Assembly (NCBI GenBank): GCA_040255465.1
Contig: JBDZVA010000001.1
Span: 930,001 to 994,000, forward strand
DNA from: UBA5793 sp040255465
GTDB taxonomy: Bacteria; Planctomycetota; Phycisphaerae; Phycisphaerales; UBA5793
Reading direction: 5' to 3'
DNA length: 64,000 nucleotides
Shown: piece by piece, positions 5,815 to 14,502 of the stretch
Layout: each line of letters starts with the position of its first letter
Numbering within the stretch: position 1 is the first letter of the stretch
Position numbers and translations under genes: made by a program
The notes under the pieces: model-generated
The model's input: only the letters and a program-made list of their open reading frames with translations
What the model was told of the DNA's origin: nothing
Databases searched by the model: none

Positions 5815-8184
5815 ATGATCCTCGCATCGCTCCATCGCAAACTCGTCCGCGATCTGATGGGCATGAAAGGTCAGGCCGCGGCGATCGCGCTTGTCATGGC
5901 CAGCGGCATCGCCACCTTCATCTTGTCGGCCGCGACGATGTCCTCGCTCCAGCAGACGATGAATACCTACTACGACCGCCACGCCTTCGCCGACGTCTTC
6001 GCCCAGCTCAAGCGCGCGCCCAATCACCTCGCCGACCAGATCGCCGCCATCCCCGGCGTGGCGCAACTCGACACGCGCGTTGTCGTCAACGTCAACCTCG
6101 ATGTCGAAGATCTCGCCGAACCCGCGCTGGGTCGCATCATCTCCGTGCCCGAATCCCACGAGCCGTGGATCAACGGCATCTACCTCCGCGAAGGACGCTA
6201 CATCGAGCCCAACCGGCGCGGCGAGGTGCTCGTCTGCGAGTCCTTCGCCAAGGTGCATCACCTCCACCCCGGCGACACCGTCAGGGCCATCATCAACGGC
6301 CGGCGCGATGTCCTGCGCATCGTCGGCATCGCGCTGAGCCCCGAATACGTCTACCAGATTCGCCCCGGCGACATCCTCCCCGATGACAAGCGCTTCGCCG
6401 TCTTCTGGATGAGCGAGCGCGAGCTCGCCCCCGCCTTCGACATGGATGGCGCCTTCAACGACGTCAGCCTCATCCTCATGCCCGGCGCGAGCGAAGCCGA
6501 AGTCATCCGCCGCCTCGACGCACTGCTCGATCCCTACGGCGGCCTCGGCGCCTACGGCCGCGCCGACCACCCGTCCCACCAGTTCGTCTCCAACGAATTG
6601 CGCGAGCTGCGCGGCATGACGATCGTCGCGCCGCTCATCTTCCTCCTCGTTGCCGCGTTCCTGCTCAACGTCGTCTTCACTCGCCTCATCTCAACCCAGC
6701 GCGAGCAGATCGCCGCCCTCAAAGCCTTCGGCTACTCCAATTGGCAGGTCGGCTGGCACTACATGCAGATGGTCCTCGTCATCGCCGTCATCGGCGCCCT
6801 CATCGGCACGGGCCTTGGCGTGTGGATGGGTCGCGGCCTCGCGGTCATGTACACCCGCTTCTTCCATTTCCCGATTCTCACCTTCTCTTTGCCGCCGCGC
6901 GTCGTCGTCATCGCCCTGAGCATCTCGCTGGGTTCGGGCGTCTTCGGCACACTCAGCGCCGTCCGCAAGGCGTCGTCGCTGCCGCCCGCCCAGGCCATGC
7001 GCCCCGAGCCGCCGGCGAACTTCCGGCCCACCATTCTCGAGCGCCTCGGCCTGCAGCGCCTCGCCTCGCCCGCCGCGCGCACCATCCTCCGCGAACTCGA
7101 GCGCCGCCCGCTCAAGGCCGCGATCTCCTGCTTTGGCATTGCCATGGCCGCATCGGTCCTCGTCGTCGGCAGCTTCATGAAAGACGCCGTCGACTACGTC
7201 CTCGATCTCCAGTTCCGCCGCGCCCAGCGCGAGTCCATGACCGTCACCCTCAACGAACCGACCAACGGCCGCGCCGTCCGCGAGATGATGCACCTGCCCG
7301 GCGTCGTCGATGCCGAATCATTCCGCGCCGTGCCCGGCCGCCTGCGCCACGGCCACTACTCGCGCCGCGTCGGCGTCACCGCCATCGAGCCCGACGCCCA
7401 GCTCTTCCGCATCATGGATATCCACGGCGAACTCGTTCCCATGACCGGCGACGGCCTCTACCTCTCGGCTAAGCTTGGCGAGATCCTCAACGCACGCCCC
7501 GGCGAGATGGTCACCCTCGAAGTCCTCGAGGGTCAACGGCCCGTTGTCGAGCTGCCCGTCGCCGGCCTCATCGACGACTTCGCCGGCTTGTCCGCCTACA
7601 TGAACCTCGACGCGCTGCACCGACTCATGCGCGAACAGGATCGCGTCAGCGGCGCCTACCTCCTCGCCGATCAGACGCAGATCGATCGCCTCTACACCGA
7701 ACTCAAGAACATGCCCGCCGTCGCCGGCGTCGCCCTCAAGCAGGCCACCGTCGAGAGCTTCAACAACATCATCGCCGAAAACCTCATGCGCATGCGCCTG
7801 GCCAACGTCATCTTCGCCGTGGTCATCGCCTTCGGCGTCGTCTACAACAGCGCCCGCATCAGCCTCGCCGAACGCAGCCGCGAACTCGCCACCCTGCGCG
7901 TCATCGGCTTCACGCAGGGGGAAGTCTCCTCCATCCTCATGGGAGAACTCGCCCTGCTGACGCTCGTCGCTATTCCGATCGGCCTGCTGCTCGGATACAC
8001 TCTCTCGAGCCTGGTGATCGCATCCGTCGATTCGGAGTTGTTCCGCATCCCCGTGATCGTCAACCGCTCGACCTACGGCTTTGCCGCCCTCGTTGTCATC
8101 GTCGCCGCCGTCTTCTCCGGGTTCGTCGTCATTCGCCGCATTGCTCATCTCGACCTGATCGAAGTGCTCAAGACCCGCGCCTGA
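5815..8184 (+). CDS. ABC transporter permease with two FtsX domains
   Basis: 789 residues from ATG 5815, 7 nt after the ATPase gene. An N-terminal membrane segment (QAAAIALVMASGIATFILSA) is followed by a large periplasmic domain. Next come three membrane helices of the first FtsX domain (around FLLVAAFLLNVVFTRLIS to VVVIALSISLGSGVFG), then a second anchor (KAAISCFGIAMAASVLVVGS), a second periplasmic domain and a second FtsX domain containing RSRELATLRVIGFTQGEV. It ends in the typical IRRIAHLDLIEVLKTRA tail. The duplicated layout resembles the large permeases formerly grouped as DUF214, in which one chain replaces a dimer. The gene is followed 6 nt later by the adaptor gene. Confidence 0.9.
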   Translation: MILASLHRKLVRDLMGMKGQAAAIALVMASGIATFILSAATMSSLQQTMNTYYDRHAFADVFAQLKRAPNHLADQIAAIPGVAQLDTRVVVNVNLDVEDLAEPALGRIISVPESHEPWINGIYLREGRYIEPNRRGEVLVCESFAKVHHLHPGDTVRAIINGRRDVLRIVGIALSPEYVYQIRPGDILPDDKRFAVFWMSERELAPAFDMDGAFNDVSLILMPGASEAEVIRRLDALLDPYGGLGAYGRADHPSHQFVSNELRELRGMTIVAPLIFLLVAAFLLNVVFTRLISTQREQIAALKAFGYSNWQVGWHYMQMVLVIAVIGALIGTGLGVWMGRGLAVMYTRFFHFPILTFSLPPRVVVIALSISLGSGVFGTLSAVRKASSLPPAQAMRPEPPANFRPTILERLGLQRLASPAARTILRELERRPLKAAISCFGIAMAASVLVVGSFMKDAVDYVLDLQFRRAQRESMTVTLNEPTNGRAVREMMHLPGVVDAESFRAVPGRLRHGHYSRRVGVTAIEPDAQLFRIMDIHGELVPMTGDGLYLSAKLGEILNARPGEMVTLEVLEGQRPVVELPVAGLIDDFAGLSAYMNLDALHRLMREQDRVSGAYLLADQTQIDRLYTELKNMPAVAGVALKQATVESFNNIIAENLMRMRLANVIFAVVIAFGVVYNSARISLAERSRELATLRVIGFTQGEVSSILMGELALLTLVAIPIGLLLGYTLSSLVIASVDSELFRIPVIVNRSTYGFAALVVIVAAVFSGFVVIRRIAHLDLIEVLKTRA

Positions 8185-8190
8185 TTCATT

Positions 8191-9396
8191 ATGAGAAAGA
8201 TCATCAACAGAATCGTGCTCGTGGTCGTCGCCCTCGCCGTGGTCGGCGGCATCCTCTGGGCCTTTCGGCCTCAGCCCGTCGCGGTCGATGTGCAGCAGAT
8301 CGTGCGCGGCCCGCTCGAAGTCACCGTCGACGAAGACGGCCGCACGCGCATTCGCGATCGCTACATCGTCTCCGCCCCCCTCAGCGCCCAGTTGCAGCGG
8401 ATCAGCCTTGACGCAGGCGATCCCGTCGTGGCCGGGCAGACCGTCCTCGCCGTGCTCCAGCCCGTCGATCCCTCGCTGCTCGACGCCCGCGCTGCGCTCG
8501 AGGCCGAGGCCCGCGTCCGCCGCGCCCAGGCCGCCGTCCAGCAGACCGAGGCAGAGCTGCAGGCCGCCACCGCGCGCCAGCAGTTCGCCTCCGTCGAGTA
8601 CGATCGCGTCAAGACCGCCTTCAACCAGAATGCCGCCAATCAGAGCGAAGTGGATGCCGCCTCGATGGCCGACCGCACCGCCCGCGCCGACTTCGACGCC
8701 GCCACCTTCGCGCGCAAGATCGCGGAATTCGAACTCGAACTCGCCCAGGCCGCGCTCCTCCGCACGCAACCGTCCGGCGAAGAAAACAGCACGAGCGAAA
8801 CTCTCGTCATCAAGTCGCCCATCAACGGCCGCGTCCTCCGCCTCATCCAGGAGAGCGCCGCCGTCGTCACGCCCGGCTCGCCGCTCATGGAACTGGGCAA
8901 CCCCGCCGATCTCGAGATGGAAGTCGATGTCCTCTCCACCGACGCCGTGCAGATCCAGCCCGGCGCGCCCGTCCACATCGAACGCTGGGGCGGACCCGAG
9001 ACGCTCAGCGGCATCGTCCGCCTCGTCGAACCCCAGGCCTTCACCAAGATCTCAGCCCTCGGCGTCGAAGAGCAGCGCGTCTACGTCATCATCGATTTCG
9101 CCGACCCGTTCGACAAGTGGAAATCACTCGGCGATGGCTACCGCATTGAGGCCCGCATCGTCACCTGGCGCGACGACAATGTTCTCAAAGCGCCCGCCGG
9201 CGCCCTCTTCCGCCGCGGCGATCAGTGGTGCGTCTTCACCATCCGCGACGGCAAAGCCGCCCTCCAGCCCGTCACCATCGGCAAGCGCACCACCCTCGAA
9301 GTCCAGATCATCGGCGGCCTCGAAGAGAATCAAACAGTCATCGTCCACCCCAGCGACGAAGTCAGCCAGGGCGTCCCCGTCGCCCCGCGAACGTAG
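8191..9396 (+). CDS. HlyD/MFP-type periplasmic adaptor subunit of the ABC efflux system
   Basis: 401 residues from ATG 8191. An uncleaved signal anchor (IVLVVVALAVVGGILWAF) is followed by a lipoyl-like half motif (APLSAQLQRISLDAGDPVVAGQ). A long alpha-helical hairpin rich in Ala, Glu and Gln spans about residues 95-185. The second lipoyl half (LVIKSPINGRVLRLIQESAAVVTPGSPL) is followed by beta-barrel and membrane-proximal domains. It is the third gene of the operon and would bridge the permease to an outer-membrane or envelope factor. No TolC-like gene is nearby, so the exit channel is either elsewhere or not used. Regulation is not apparent. Confidence 0.88.
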   Translation: MRKIINRIVLVVVALAVVGGILWAFRPQPVAVDVQQIVRGPLEVTVDEDGRTRIRDRYIVSAPLSAQLQRISLDAGDPVVAGQTVLAVLQPVDPSLLDARAALEAEARVRRAQAAVQQTEAELQAATARQQFASVEYDRVKTAFNQNAANQSEVDAASMADRTARADFDAATFARKIAEFELELAQAALLRTQPSGEENSTSETLVIKSPINGRVLRLIQESAAVVTPGSPLMELGNPADLEMEVDVLSTDAVQIQPGAPVHIERWGGPETLSGIVRLVEPQAFTKISALGVEEQRVYVIIDFADPFDKWKSLGDGYRIEARIVTWRDDNVLKAPAGALFRRGDQWCVFTIRDGKAALQPVTIGKRTTLEVQIIGGLEENQTVIVHPSDEVSQGVPVAPRT

Positions 9397-9516
9397 GTCA
9401 CGTCAAACGCCTCACAACGCCGCCCGTGCTTAGCCGCGACGCAAGCGTCGCAGAGCACTTCCGCCACTCGCAACCAGCGTTCCCGACCACCCGCTGATGG
9501 CTTGTCCAGGATCCTG

Positions 9517-10261
9517 AGCAACGTCGAAGGGCGCCATCGCTTCCACGCGCGTTCGACGTCTAGGTACCACGCGCGCGTCGCCGCCAAACCATCAAATGAC
9601 TGATCGCACACTCCCCCGGCACTACGGCCCGGAACAGCGAATAGCGTGCGTCGTGAGGTAGGGTGCTGTTGAGGCTTTGCGAAACGCACCGGGTTGGACG
9701 TGCGCCACGGCAGACGGCCCGCGACCCCTCGAGCCATACTCCACGCCTTCCTGACGTTCAGTCGAATCGCCCCGTGTTCGCCCACGCCACCAACATACCA
9801 GAAAACCCGCCAGACTGCAAGCCAATTCCGGGGAATCTCACAATGGAATCCGTCGCGTCGTCTCGCGCGGCTGGCATCGAACGCCGCGGCCCTCGGCGGA
9901 GTTCGATGTCGGGGGCGATAAGAGTTCCGGCGACCCCTGCCCGTCGACACTGAACCCGTGCCCAAAGCGACAAGCGTTCAGCGCCACTCGAATCCCGCCG
10001 CTTCACGTCGCGGGGTGCCATGCTTCATCGGCTCCCTGGCCTGAGCCGCGTCGAAGGCTGCGTGAAGCATGACGAGCGGGCAACGGCTCTCAAACGCTCT
10101 GCTCTTTCGATGGTCCATCGCGCCATCGCATGCTTCGCCCGAAGCGGGTCAAGGCATGGCACCCCTAAACCCGCCGGGCCTGCGCCCCGATCCAACCGCC
10201 TCTCTCCGCGTCCTCCGGCGCTTCGCCGCCCTGTCGAAGATCCTGAGCAGAGTCGAAGGGA
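9517..10261 (+). repeat. Dispersed CCTGAGC-n-GTCGAAGG repeats (three copies)
   Basis: Similar 16-17 nt words of the form CCTGAGC followed by a variable base or bases and GTCGAAGG occur at about 9517-9532, 10038-10054 and 10241-10257. Words of this kind are common as dispersed intergenic repeats in environmental bacterial genomes. No function is assigned. Confidence 0.45.
10012..10164. repeat. Palindromic element bounded by 12-bp inverted repeats
   Basis: GGGGTGCCATGC at 10012-10023 is exactly inverted at 10153-10164 (GCATGGCACCCC), enclosing 153 bp. Inside, CATGCTTCA (10019-10027) is inverted at 10063-10071, and another GCATGCTTCGCCCGAAGC hairpin starts near 10129. It could be a small non-autonomous element or a structured RNA. 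No flanking target duplication could be confirmed by eye. Confidence 0.5.
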
Positions 10262-10373
10262 GCGAGGCTCTGCGAGCCGAAGGGTCGCGATCTCCCCGAA
10301 GGGGCCTGAGCGATGAGTCGAACGGCTGCGTTAAGTTACTTTTCTCCTGCCTTTCCACCCAATCCCAGCATTT

Positions 10374-10415
10374 CTTCGTGCCCTCTTCGTGTCTTGGTGT
10401 CCTTCGTGGTGAAAA
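10374..10415 (-). repeat. Widespread intergenic phrase (CACGAAG / ACCAAGACACGAAG type)
   Basis: On the minus strand the sequence reads TTTCACCACGAAGGACACC followed by AAGACACGAAGAGG. Near-identical phrases are found between genes in many unrelated bacteria and are often mis-annotated as peptides containing HEGHQDTK-like strings. It is treated as a repeat, not a gene. Confidence 0.5.
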
Positions 10416-11090
10416 ACTTCGCCGCCCGCACACACGCGCCACACACGAAGTGCATCCCGTGCGCCGACTTTTTGAAAACGCAAAAAAGTTGACCAAAACT
10501 CCAAATCACCCCCCTCAGAAAAATGAAAATCGACGAAAATTCCTGATTCGTCCCGCACAGAAGCGCTCATTTACACGGAAGCGCTCGCAAGCGCGCACCA
10601 GCGCTCAAAAATCGCGCACAGGAGCGCTCCGGCGCGCATGAAAAGTTCCCAACCCGGTGCATCTCCGTGTTGGCACGCATTTTGCGTTGCACATTTTTCA
10701 GAATCGCGCCTGACGCTGCGCCGGCTGCGAAAAAACTTGTCCGTCTCCGCGCAGCTCGCTCACGACCGACCTCGTTCTCACATCCTCACGCGGCCCCGCC
10801 GCGCACGCCAGCGCACCGCTGCACAGAGTATGGACCCCGCATTTTTCCGACTGCACTGGTTGACTGATGACATCATGATCGATTCACAACGCTCAACCGC
10901 ACCCGATACTGCTGCCCCGCTGCATCGTCTGCCAATGGCAGCGCGACCGTCAATCGACGGCCGCGCGCGGGAGGAAAGAGAGATGAAAGGCGCGACGGCC
11001 CCTTTCGAGACCGTGCGCCACCGAGTGAAGAACAGTCGGGAGGATGCGGGCGGCGGCTTCATGGCACACCGCACGCATCTCCCCGTGTCG

Positions 11091-12530
11091 TTACAGGCCG
11101 GCCACGTTGCTCGTAGTGCACGAGCCGCCCTGGATGAGTTGCAGGAATCCGCCGCACGCGCCCTGGCTCGCGTTGCCCGCGATCGAACCGGCGCCGTTGC
11201 CAGTCGAGAAGAATCCCGGAGGCGTGACGAGTCGAAGTTGGTTGGAACTCAGTCCCAGCGTCGTTCCCGCACAGGGCTGGCCCTGCGGAATCACGAAGCT
11301 GCCCTGACTGCGAGCATAGAGCAGGCCCTGCTGGCCATTGGGCTGCGCGCCGGACCAGGTGATTCGCACAGTGCCGGGGCAGGCTCCGGAAACGCTCAGC
11401 GTGTAGCCGCCGCCGCCACAGGTCGTGTTCATGTGTGCGGTGATGTTGTTGCTGTCACGGTTGGCGACGACAACATCATTGGAACCGTCGCCGTTGAGAG
11501 CCGCGGCCCGCGCGGTCTCTGGGCCGGCGCCGCTCGAGACGACGGTCGCCGCGCCGAACGCGCCGGCGCCGTTATTCTGCAGCACGGAGAACGTGCCCGA
11601 AGTCTGAGCGGTCGTGATCAGGTCAGGCGAACCATTGCAGTCCATGTCCGCAGCGCTGATGCCGCTGGTGTCCACGCCGCCGGCCGGGTAGTGGACCGGC
11701 CCGCTGAAGGCCATGCCGCCCGTGGCGAGGAAAACCGTTGCACTCTCAAAGCCGTTGCCATTGGTGGCGGCAGCCAGGTCCATCGGGCCCGTGGCGTTGA
11801 GTTGTGCCGCGACGATGCCCTCCGGCCGGCGCTGTCCGCCGACCGAAAGTGTTCCGGCGGCGCTGAAGACGCCGCTGCCGTTGTTGGCAAACAGCGAAAT
11901 GCTGCGATCGTCATGGTTCGACACGGCGAGATCCGCATCGCCATCGCCATCCAGATCGCCCAGCGCCGTACCGCGCGGCTCAGCGCCGGCGGCCAGCGTC
12001 GACACCGTGAACGAGCCGCTTCCATTATTGATGAGAACACTCGCCGTATTGCTGTCACGGTTGGCGACGGCGAGGTCGGCGATCAGATCGCCGTTGAGAT
12101 CCGCCGCGCACAGGCCCCGAGGATTGCTTCCGACGTTGAAGGTGCCGGCGGTGGTGAAGACACCCGCGCCGTTGTTGAGGAGGATGATGACCCGCCCCGA
12201 GTTCTGCAGGGCCACGGCCAGGTCCATGTCGGTGTCGCCGTCAAAGTCGGCGGTGACGATCGCGCCGGCGCCGCTGCCGTTGGGCAGATTCACCGTACCA
12301 CCCTGAGAGAGCGCGCCGGATCCGTTGTTGAAAAGGATCACCACGCGGTCGGGGTTGTCCACCGTGACGGCCACATCCTTGCCGGTCGTGCCGTTGAAAT
12401 CGGCGATCGCCGAATCCGACGGCCGCTGGCCGACCGCATAGGGCACGGCGGGATCAAAGCTGACCTGACCAAACGCGCTGGCGCCGACGAGCAGTGTCGG
12501 TGCGAGCAAAAAGAATCTTCGAAGTGTCAT
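11091..12530 (-). CDS. Secreted FG-GAP/VCBS repeat protein
   Basis: 479 residues from ATG 12530, with AGGAG 10 nt upstream. The longer open frame upstream has no support. A Sec signal peptide (RRFFLLAPTLLVGASAFGQ) is followed by about seven FG-GAP/VCBS repeats. Each has a Ca-binding-like D.NGD/DGD loop (ADFNGTTGKDVAV, ADFDGDTDMDLAV, ADLNGDLIADLAV, GDLDGDGDADLAV, ADMDCNGSPDLIT, and so on) and a NNGSG turn. Such repeats fold as a beta-propeller of the integrin-alpha type. The last 100 residues form a separate C-terminal module with CPGTVRITWSGAQPNGQQGL, PCAGTTLGL and a final CTTSNVAGL. It is shared with the protein at 45957-48377. Probably exported and surface-located; ligand unknown. Confidence 0.88.
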   Translation of the reverse strand: MTLRRFFLLAPTLLVGASAFGQVSFDPAVPYAVGQRPSDSAIADFNGTTGKDVAVTVDNPDRVVILFNNGSGALSQGGTVNLPNGSGAGAIVTADFDGDTDMDLAVALQNSGRVIILLNNGAGVFTTAGTFNVGSNPRGLCAADLNGDLIADLAVANRDSNTASVLINNGSGSFTVSTLAAGAEPRGTALGDLDGDGDADLAVSNHDDRSISLFANNGSGVFSAAGTLSVGGQRRPEGIVAAQLNATGPMDLAAATNGNGFESATVFLATGGMAFSGPVHYPAGGVDTSGISAADMDCNGSPDLITTAQTSGTFSVLQNNGAGAFGAATVVSSGAGPETARAAALNGDGSNDVVVANRDSNNITAHMNTTCGGGGYTLSVSGACPGTVRITWSGAQPNGQQGLLYARSQGSFVIPQGQPCAGTTLGLSSNQLRLVTPPGFFSTGNGAGSIAGNASQGACGGFLQLIQGGSCTTSNVAGL

Positions 12531-12745
12531 CCTGGCTCTCCTTTCGAGACCAAACTGATTCTGAGAGCGGAACCCCAAACAACTGACCTCGGGATCCGCA
12601 GCGCTTCGCGTCACGTTGCGAAGTGCGTTCGACTGCACCTTGCAGCCGCTCTGTTGACCGCGCCCCACGGGGGTCGGACGGTCTTGAAATGCCCGTGTGC
12701 GGCTGTTCACCGCACACGGGACAGGAAGGAGGAACGAGTCGAGTC

Positions 12746-13171
12746 TTACTGGATGCGTTCGAAGGGAGCCGAGATGCCCTGCCCGCCTCGGCCGACTCGG
12801 ATGACGTCGCCGGTGTTGATGCGCGGGCCGGTGGGGCGGCCATCGGGGCCGGGTCGCACGCCGAAGATGTCGCGACGGAACACGCCGCGGCCGAAGCCGT
12901 CAGTCGTCATCGTGCCGACGGGGCGGCCGTTGATGGTGATCTGCAGCGTCGTGTTCTGCGGGGCGTCCTCGATCTGAACTTCGAGGGTCTGATCGAGCAG
13001 GCCGTTCTCAGGCGACTCCTTGTACTTGGCCTTGAGAACCACGCCGTTCTGGCTGGCGTTGGCTTCCCAGATCTTGTCGTCGGGGTTCGCCTGGGCCGTC
13101 GCGGTGTTGAATGCCATGAGGGCGAGAACAAGGACCGAGAGGAGCGAAGCGAACTTGCGAGTGGAAAACAT
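12746..13171 (-). CDS. Small exported protein of unknown function
   Basis: 141 residues from ATG 13171, with AGGAGAG 8-10 nt upstream. The Sec signal peptide is clear (FASLLSVLVLALMAFNTATAQA). The mature part is rich in charged and Gly residues and contains LKAKYKESPENGLLDQTLEV, a beta-sandwich-like QIEDAPQNTTLQITINGRPV and FGRGVFRRDIFGVRPGPDGR. It is predicted to be periplasmic or extracellular. No family name is recognised; the layout (duplicated beta-strands around NG/DG turns) suggests a small beta protein. It lies upstream of, and in the same direction as, the FG-GAP gene, 215 nt away, and may be co-transcribed with it. Confidence 0.7.
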   Translation of the reverse strand: MFSTRKFASLLSVLVLALMAFNTATAQANPDDKIWEANASQNGVVLKAKYKESPENGLLDQTLEVQIEDAPQNTTLQITINGRPVGTMTTDGFGRGVFRRDIFGVRPGPDGRPTGPRINTGDVIRVGRGGQGISAPFERIQ

Positions 13172-13666
13172 GATGAACTCTCCTGTGGATGCTGAAAGCA
13201 AGGGTTGTGGTTAGGACAAACAAACGAACTCGAATCACGTGGTGAGTTGCAAGTCTCACCGCTGCAGCGAAGGACCCATATGCAATGGCCGTGCCAGAGG
13301 ATTCCAACAGGCGCGAACCGACCCCCTTCGGGCACGGCGCAAAGGCGCAAAACCCTGTCTCATTACGGCATTTAGCGGAACGGCCTGGTTTTTTTGGAAC
13401 TGACGCAAACGGGCTGCCGAGCCGGTCAGGCGGGTGGCTCGCTGGCCCCAGCGGGCCATTGGCGGACAACCGGGTGCAAAAATTTGGCCACTGGAGCCGC
13501 GCTGGCGGTGCTGCGAGCGAAAACAGGAAAGCGAATGTCGCCAAAATCAGAAACACCGGTTGCAAGGCGGCCTGAATTCGATAACATATGCATCTATGGC
13601 GGGCTCGCCGGCTGGCCCGGCCTGCGCGTGGAGTCTTGGATTAACGGCCGACGTGGAAGCGAAGAA
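13172..13666. other. Intergenic region between divergent genes
   Basis: No gene is supported. It contains the promoter area of the small exported protein on the minus strand and of the pseudopilin-like gene on the plus strand. A GATAACAT near 13580 is a possible -10 element for the latter. Confidence 0.4.
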
Positions 13667-14455
13667 GTGAGAGAATCGCCCACAGTTCAGTTGCGCTGCA
13701 CTCGCCCTCGGCGAGCCTTTACCCTCATTGAACTGCTGGTCACGATCTCCATCATCGCGATTCTGCTGTCGCTGCTGCTTCCGGGAGTGCGGTCGGTTCG
13801 GTCTCGCTCTCGCGCTTACGCCTGCCAGGTCAATCTCCGCAGCGTCTCGTTCGACTTCAACATCTTCGCCGACTCTTCGCTGCACGGCAGTCGCGGCAAC
13901 GATACGGACAACTCGAAGTTCCACCTCGAGACGTTTCAGGAGTCGCAGTACGGCATTGACGAGTTTTGGAAGCGTCCGGGCTCGGTGTTCAGCGGCTCGG
14001 TTCGCGACCTTGGCGTGATGGCCTGTGCCGAAGTCAGCGGCGACGTGACGCTTCGCTCGCAGACGCCTTGCCGCTCCGGCGCAGTTCAGCCGGCCCGCAA
14101 CGTCTCGTACGCATTCAACCTGCAACTCGATCGTCCCGAGAGGTATGTTGACGGTTTCTGGATCACGCGACAGATCTGGCTGAACGATCGGATGCTTCAG
14201 GAGCCGCGACCGGATCAGATTCCGCTGCTTTGGGATATCGACGGCGCGGTTGCCGCCGAGCGTCAGGTCACACCGCACTACTCCACGGCTCCAAGCGATC
14301 CCGGCCGACCGTACAGCGATGGAACGGTGTGGTTCCCCGGGCTGCGTCATGGCGGCCGGATGCAGATCGCCGCTCTGGATGGATCGGTCCGGGACACGGC
14401 GACTCCCCTGTCTGACGATCAGGGCTGGCGCTGGGACTACGCGCCGGTTCGGTAG
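13667..14455 (+). CDS. Pseudopilin-like protein with prepilin N-terminus and H-X9-DG motif
   Basis: 262 residues if translation starts at GTG 13667, which has GGAAG upstream. The prepilin peptidase site and hydrophobic helix are plain: PRRAFTLIELLVTISIIAIL followed by LSLLLPG. The rest is a soluble domain ending in GLRHGGRMQIAALDGSV, where His and Asp-Gly are separated by nine residues, the H-X9-DG signature of planctomycete DUF1559-like pseudopilins. Such proteins are cleaved and methylated by a PilD-type peptidase and occur in very many copies per genome; the role is thought to be surface or type II-like export. No pilus assembly genes are adjacent. Confidence 0.85.
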   Translation: MRESPTVQLRCTRPRRAFTLIELLVTISIIAILLSLLLPGVRSVRSRSRAYACQVNLRSVSFDFNIFADSSLHGSRGNDTDNSKFHLETFQESQYGIDEFWKRPGSVFSGSVRDLGVMACAEVSGDVTLRSQTPCRSGAVQPARNVSYAFNLQLDRPERYVDGFWITRQIWLNDRMLQEPRPDQIPLLWDIDGAVAAERQVTPHYSTAPSDPGRPYSDGTVWFPGLRHGGRMQIAALDGSVRDTATPLSDDQGWRWDYAPVR

Positions 14456-14502
14456 CCGCTGCCCATCTGAAGGCTTGCGGGCCGTGACTACACTCCGCTG
14501 CC

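Larger units (their letters stand above)
9397..11090. other. 1.7-kb gene-free region rich in repeats and palindromes
   Basis: Open frames here have no recognisable homology, poor starts and Arg/Pro-rich composition, and are treated as noise. The region contains dispersed short repeats, a palindromic element (10012-10164), the common CTTCGTGTCTTGG-type phrase near 10374-10415 and a cluster of AGCGCTC words near 10562-10629. Each is listed separately. Confidence 0.6.

Noticed and set aside
7318..8976. 552-codon open frame on the minus strand
   Set aside because: Antisense to the ABC permease and adaptor genes; Asp/Gly/Ala/Glu-rich shadow.
10149..10496. Short minus-strand frames with HEGHQDTK-like peptides
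   Set aside because: They arise from translating a widespread intergenic repeat phrase.
10638..12977. 779-codon open frame on the plus strand
   Set aside because: It is antisense to the FG-GAP protein and the composition (Arg, Ala, Gly, Asp runs) is that of a shadow frame in high-GC DNA.
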